Assembly: GCF_004310665.1 (NCBI RefSeq)
Contig: NZ_SIXF01000033.1
Span: forward strand, 1 to 63,363
From: Pedobacter kyonggii
Lineage (GTDB): Bacteria; Bacteroidota; Bacteroidia; Sphingobacteriales; Sphingobacteriaceae
DNA: 63,363 nucleotides
Reading direction: 5' to 3'
Shown here one piece after another: positions 60,384 to 63,363 of the stretch. The notes under the pieces were generated by a model that searched no databases, had not been told where the DNA came from, and saw only the letters and a program-made list of their open reading frames with translations. Each line of letters begins with the position of its first letter. Positions within the stretch are counted from its first letter, which is position 1. The position numbers and the translations under genes were made by a program.

Positions 60384-60480
60384 CTAAAATCGGGATTTGT
60401 AATTCCGATTTTAGAATGTTTTTAGTTCTTTGGTGGATTGTAAATCCACCGTCCATTGAGTCGAGATTGCAAATCTTGAC
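60384..60480. repeat. Triple mini-hairpin repeat (family E)
   Basis: Three palindromes in a row: CTAAAATCGG / CCGATTTTAG at 60384-60414, GGTGGATT / AATCCACC at 60432-60450, and GTCGAGATT / AATCTTGAC at 60460-60480. Loop cores are ATTTGTAAT, GTA and TGC. Order and spacing match the copy at 9316-9415. Confidence 0.65.
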
Positions 60481-60489
60481 CAACAAAAA

Positions 60490-61332
60490 TTACTGATCAG
60501 CCAAAACCATTTCCTTGTTATTCCTGCTCCATTCGCTCCAGGAACCAACATAAAGCTTAGGAATGGGTAAACCTGCATAATCCATAGCCAGTAGCGTATG
60601 GCAGGCGGTAATGCCCGAGCCACAATGTACAATTACGTTTTCGGGTTTAACGTGGGCCAAAGCTTCAGCATATTTTTCTTTCAATATTTCGGGCGCAAGG
60701 AAAGCACCTGTAGCATCTAAATTTTTGGTATAAGGAATATTTGCCGCACCAGGGATATGGCCTGCAATTAAATCGATAGGTTCGGTGAGGCCTGCAAAAC
60801 GGTTGGCATCGCGCACGTCAATCACAATGTAATCGTCGGTTTTGGCAACTTTTTCTACCTCATTGATATCTGATAACGGTAAGTTCCATGCTGTGATTTC
60901 GTATTTTTCGACAGATTTTGGGATTTCTACTTTATCTGTAGTCGGGAAGCCTGCTTTAATGGCCGTCTGGAGGCCTCCATCAATTACCTGTATTTTTTCA
61001 TGACCGATGGCTTTTAGCATCCACCAGAGCCTCGCAGCTGCGTTACCGCCGTTTTTATCATCATAAATAATTACATGACTGTCTTTTGTGATACCAAGCC
61101 GCCGTAGAACGGCCGAAAACTGCTCGAAAGTAGGCAAAGGATGCCTTCCGCCAATGGCAAAATCGCCGATATTGGCTAAATCGCTATTTACATCTACAAA
61201 AAGTGCTCCGGCCAAATGCTGTTCATCATATCTGGCTTTTGAGCCAGCGCTCGCATCGATAATTACGATTTCATCGTCTTGGTTTAACCAGGTTAATTCT
61301 GCTGGTTTTATAATTGGAGAAAGAGGCTTCAT
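60490..61332 (-). CDS. Thiosulfate/3-mercaptopyruvate sulfurtransferase
   Basis: A 280-residue protein with two rhodanese domains. The N-terminal one (about 5-130) is structural (DASAGSKARYDEQHLAGALF, then VIIYDDKNGGNAAARLWWML). The C-terminal one holds the active-site Cys in IVHCGSGITACHTLL near residue 237. The loop CGSGITA is closer to mercaptopyruvate sulfurtransferases (CGSGVTA) than to thiosulfate ones (CRKGVTA). A lipid or export signal is absent, so it is probably cytoplasmic. Confidence 0.9.
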   Translation of the reverse strand: MKPLSPIIKPAELTWLNQDDEIVIIDASAGSKARYDEQHLAGALFVDVNSDLANIGDFAIGGRHPLPTFEQFSAVLRRLGITKDSHVIIYDDKNGGNAAARLWWMLKAIGHEKIQVIDGGLQTAIKAGFPTTDKVEIPKSVEKYEITAWNLPLSDINEVEKVAKTDDYIVIDVRDANRFAGLTEPIDLIAGHIPGAANIPYTKNLDATGAFLAPEILKEKYAEALAHVKPENVIVHCGSGITACHTLLAMDYAGLPIPKLYVGSWSEWSRNNKEMVLADQ

Positions 61333-61333
61333 A

Positions 61334-61849
61334 TTATATTTTCTGTTTTTTTAATATCTTTTTTATCTGATCTTCTTCTGATTGGTCAGATAGCATGGTT
61401 CCGCTACATTGATCCGTCCAATAGGTATTGATGTCTTTTGATTTTCTTTCAAATTTGTTTGACATAAATGTCGTATCGTGGTTGGTTGCATATACAATAT
61501 ATTCATCGCCGATTTGAAAGTTAAAACCACAACTTGCGCTCATTTTCGGTGTGATCATTGTTATAATATCTGATGAAATTTTTCCTTTGTAAAGCTTGTT
61601 TACTTTGATTTTTACCACTGCCATTAAAACCCTATGAGCCATTACATAATGAATGTTTGTGGTATCGCTGGTTTTTATTGTGCTTATATCAGAAAGGTTA
61701 TGTGTTAAAATTTTTGAAATAACTGTACCCTTCATTACAATCTGCGCACCGTTAATAGCCTCTTTTGTTGTTATTTCATAGCATGTGCAAGCAAATGCCT
61801 GTATATTTATTAGGCATAATAAGGCAATTAACAATTGAAATTTCTTCAT
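61334..61849 (-). CDS. Exported protein with a TIMP/NTR-like fold
   Basis: A 171-residue protein with a signal peptide (FQLLIALLCLINIQAFA). The mature protein starts CTCYE, and a second paired region has ASCGFNFQIGDEYIVYA. An N-terminal CxC plus this strand pattern is typical of TIMP/netrin-like (NTR) domains found in bacterial secreted proteins. Its ligand is unknown. It lies one base from the sulfurtransferase stop side by side with the MFS gene on the same strand. Confidence 0.6.
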   Translation of the reverse strand: MKKFQLLIALLCLINIQAFACTCYEITTKEAINGAQIVMKGTVISKILTHNLSDISTIKTSDTTNIHYVMAHRVLMAVVKIKVNKLYKGKISSDIITMITPKMSASCGFNFQIGDEYIVYATNHDTTFMSNKFERKSKDINTYWTDQCSGTMLSDQSEEDQIKKILKKQKI

Positions 61850-61861
61850 TTAATACTATAA

Positions 61862-63037
61862 TTAGGCTTTTTTTAGCAATGCCCAAATTCCCAAAATAGG
61901 GCCAATGGCCAGTAGCATATAAAGATAATGGGAATTTATCTCTTTAGCCAAAAGATTAATCACTTGGATGCTAATAATCGTAATGGCAAAGCCGATACAG
62001 TTTACCAGTGTTAACGAAGTTCCACGCAAGCTTTGGGGCGCATGTTTGGCAATTAAAGAAGAAAACAAGGGTGAATCGGCCGTGCCAGACAAGCCCCAGC
62101 AGAATAAAAATATAAGAAAAGGATATACCGAGCCGCTGAAAAGAAAAAGAGGGGAGAGCAGACAGCATAAGCCCGAAATGGAAAGGGCAATGGTGGCAAT
62201 CCGTTTTGCACCAAATTTTTGTGACAGCAAACCACCAATCATGCAAGATAGACCTCCTGATGCGATAATTAAGAACGAAAACAGCGGTATATTTAAAGTT
62301 GCATGTGCATGTTTAGTGTTGTAAAGCAGCAACATGCCGGGTAAAAAAGCCCAAAAGGTATAAAGTTCCCACATGTGCCCGAAATAGCCAAAAGCAGCAG
62401 ATCGAAAATCAGGATTTTTAAAGCCATTAAAACAAGAACGGAAATCGAATTTCTGTCCGGCAGTTCTAAATGGACCGTTTGGCACAAACCATAAAATAGC
62501 AATTGCACCAATTAGAGATAAACCCGAAGTAGCAAAGATTACATATTGCCAAGCAAAATTTGCTGTAAATGTTTTTAATAGATGAGGAAAGGCAGTACCC
62601 AAAACCAAAGCGCCAACTAAAAACCCTAACGATTTTCCTAGTCCGTCTTTAAAGTAATCGGATGCTATTTTCATGCCGACAGGGTAAATTCCAGCTAACA
62701 TAAAACCTGTTAAAAAGCGAAAAAGCAGCAATAAATGAACATTCGGTAGTTCTAAACAGATACCCATATTAAACAAAGCAGCTGCAATTCCGCAAATAAA
62801 GAACACTTTCGAGGGTGAAAAAATATCGGAAACGGCAAAGAAAGCAAAAACTAATGTTCCGCTGATGAAACCAAACTGTACCATGCTGGTGAGGTTGGCC
62901 AGCAGGTTTGTCTCAGTTGGAAAGCTTTTAACAAGATCAGGTAATACCGCATTGCCAGCAAACCACAAGGATGTACAGAGAAACTGCGCAATAACAATTG
63001 TGGGGAGAATGTAATTGGGTTTTTTAGTGCTGTTCAT
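61862..63037 (-). CDS. MFS transporter
   Basis: About 391 residues from the ATG at 63037 (MNSTKKPNYILPTIV); a TTG at 63055 is rejected. Twelve membrane helices can be counted. The loop after helix 2 is weak, but FRFLTGFMLAGIYPVGMKIA and GKSLGFLVGALVLGTAFPHL are typical major-facilitator segments, and the second half repeats the pattern (ISGLCCLLSPLFLFSGSVYP). The substrate is unknown. It ends 12 bases before the NTR-like gene, so the two may be cotranscribed. Confidence 0.85.
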   Translation of the reverse strand: MNSTKKPNYILPTIVIAQFLCTSLWFAGNAVLPDLVKSFPTETNLLANLTSMVQFGFISGTLVFAFFAVSDIFSPSKVFFICGIAAALFNMGICLELPNVHLLLLFRFLTGFMLAGIYPVGMKIASDYFKDGLGKSLGFLVGALVLGTAFPHLLKTFTANFAWQYVIFATSGLSLIGAIAILWFVPNGPFRTAGQKFDFRSCFNGFKNPDFRSAAFGYFGHMWELYTFWAFLPGMLLLYNTKHAHATLNIPLFSFLIIASGGLSCMIGGLLSQKFGAKRIATIALSISGLCCLLSPLFLFSGSVYPFLIFLFCWGLSGTADSPLFSSLIAKHAPQSLRGTSLTLVNCIGFAITIISIQVINLLAKEINSHYLYMLLAIGPILGIWALLKKA

Positions 63038-63363
63038 TTTTAGTTTGATGCACAATTTTACCTAAAATAAACCTCCTATGAATAAAACCCTTTTTCAAGT
63101 GGCTTTGGAAGCTTTTTCTTTTTTTATGGGCAAAAGAAGTTGCCTGTCCTGAGAATTTGCGGTTTCTATTTAGTTAAATTAACGCCTCTCAGAAGCTTTT
63201 TTTTATAAAAGTATAAAAACTTAGCTATATCCTCCTATTAGCGGTCGTTAAATTTGCCGCAAGTATTTATTAATAAACAGTTTAAAAGATAGCCGCACAC
63301 TGATTAAAGCAGGTTTTCCCAAGCAAGGTTTAGAAAGCAGTCTATCATATCTTTATAGCTAGT
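63038..63363. other. Right-edge gap without a gene
   Basis: No coding frame is visible. A plus-strand promoter core TAAATTTG is at 63249-63256 and may drive a gene outside the window. Nothing else is recognised. Confidence 0.35.

Overview
The window looks like chromosome of a Bacteroidota bacterium of the Sphingobacteriaceae, most like Pedobacter. The evidence is AT-rich DNA, little use of Shine-Dalgarno sites, TAnnTTTG-type promoter cores, many outer-membrane receptors with a carboxypeptidase-regulatory N-terminus, DUF6607, DUF4397 and LVIVD proteins, a fused branched-chain-type E1 dehydrogenase, and an arginine pathway with a Bacteroides-type acylornithine transcarbamylase.

Layout. 1-4.7 kb: the tail of an IS4-type transposase at the left edge, then a HAD phosphatase, a YtxH-like protein, a beta-CASP RNase, a methyltransferase and a flavin monooxygenase. 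5-18.6 kb (minus strand): outer-membrane receptors, an M28 peptidase and an iron or siderophore operon (two TonB receptors, DUF4198, PepSY reductase-like protein, DUF6607) headed by two Fur-like palindromes. 19.1-33.8 kb (plus): an arginine/proline operon in the order GNAT, argG, argC, argD, argF', argB, proC, argE, then argH and an aminotransferase, interrupted by a convergent S9 peptidase. 33.9-34.4 kb: a toxin-antitoxin pair with a probably frameshifted toxin. 34.5-39.2 kb: an RNA-repair locus. 39.2-63 kb: prfC, a Pif1-like helicase, SprT, adenine deaminase, E1 dehydrogenase, LutB-like protein, M28 peptidase, rpiB, tatC, an LVIVD lipoprotein, the fatty-acid cluster yceD-rpmF-plsX-fabH-accB-accC, a sulfurtransferase and an MFS transporter.

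The most interesting region is 34.5-39.2 kb. RtcB RNA ligase and a slipin/SPFH protein form a minus-strand operon, and a WYL-domain regulator is divergent. The roughly 1 kb between them encodes no clear protein. Its minus strand contains tRNA parts in permuted order (3' half before 5' half). One unit (37541-37607) folds into a complete cloverleaf: 7-bp acceptor, 4-bp D, 5-bp anticodon and 5-bp T stems, with canonical tertiary nucleotides. It is closed at the acceptor end and open at the anticodon loop, which is where RtcB substrates are broken. A second permuted unit follows with a UAG anticodon loop, and a structured leader precedes both. This suggests that repair-linked tRNA mimics act as sensor, decoy or substrate.

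A second theme is palindromic repeats. At least seven dispersed families occur, and nearly every gap in the arginine operon holds one. Two of them carry a small gene between inverted arms: a four-helix-bundle protein (23S IVS-type) at 22.1-22.6 kb and a GxxExxY protein at 43.5-44.0 kb. Each also has an ORF-less relative, and the first has a decayed 3' remnant carrying the end of the gene plus the right arm. They look like small non-autonomous mobile units.
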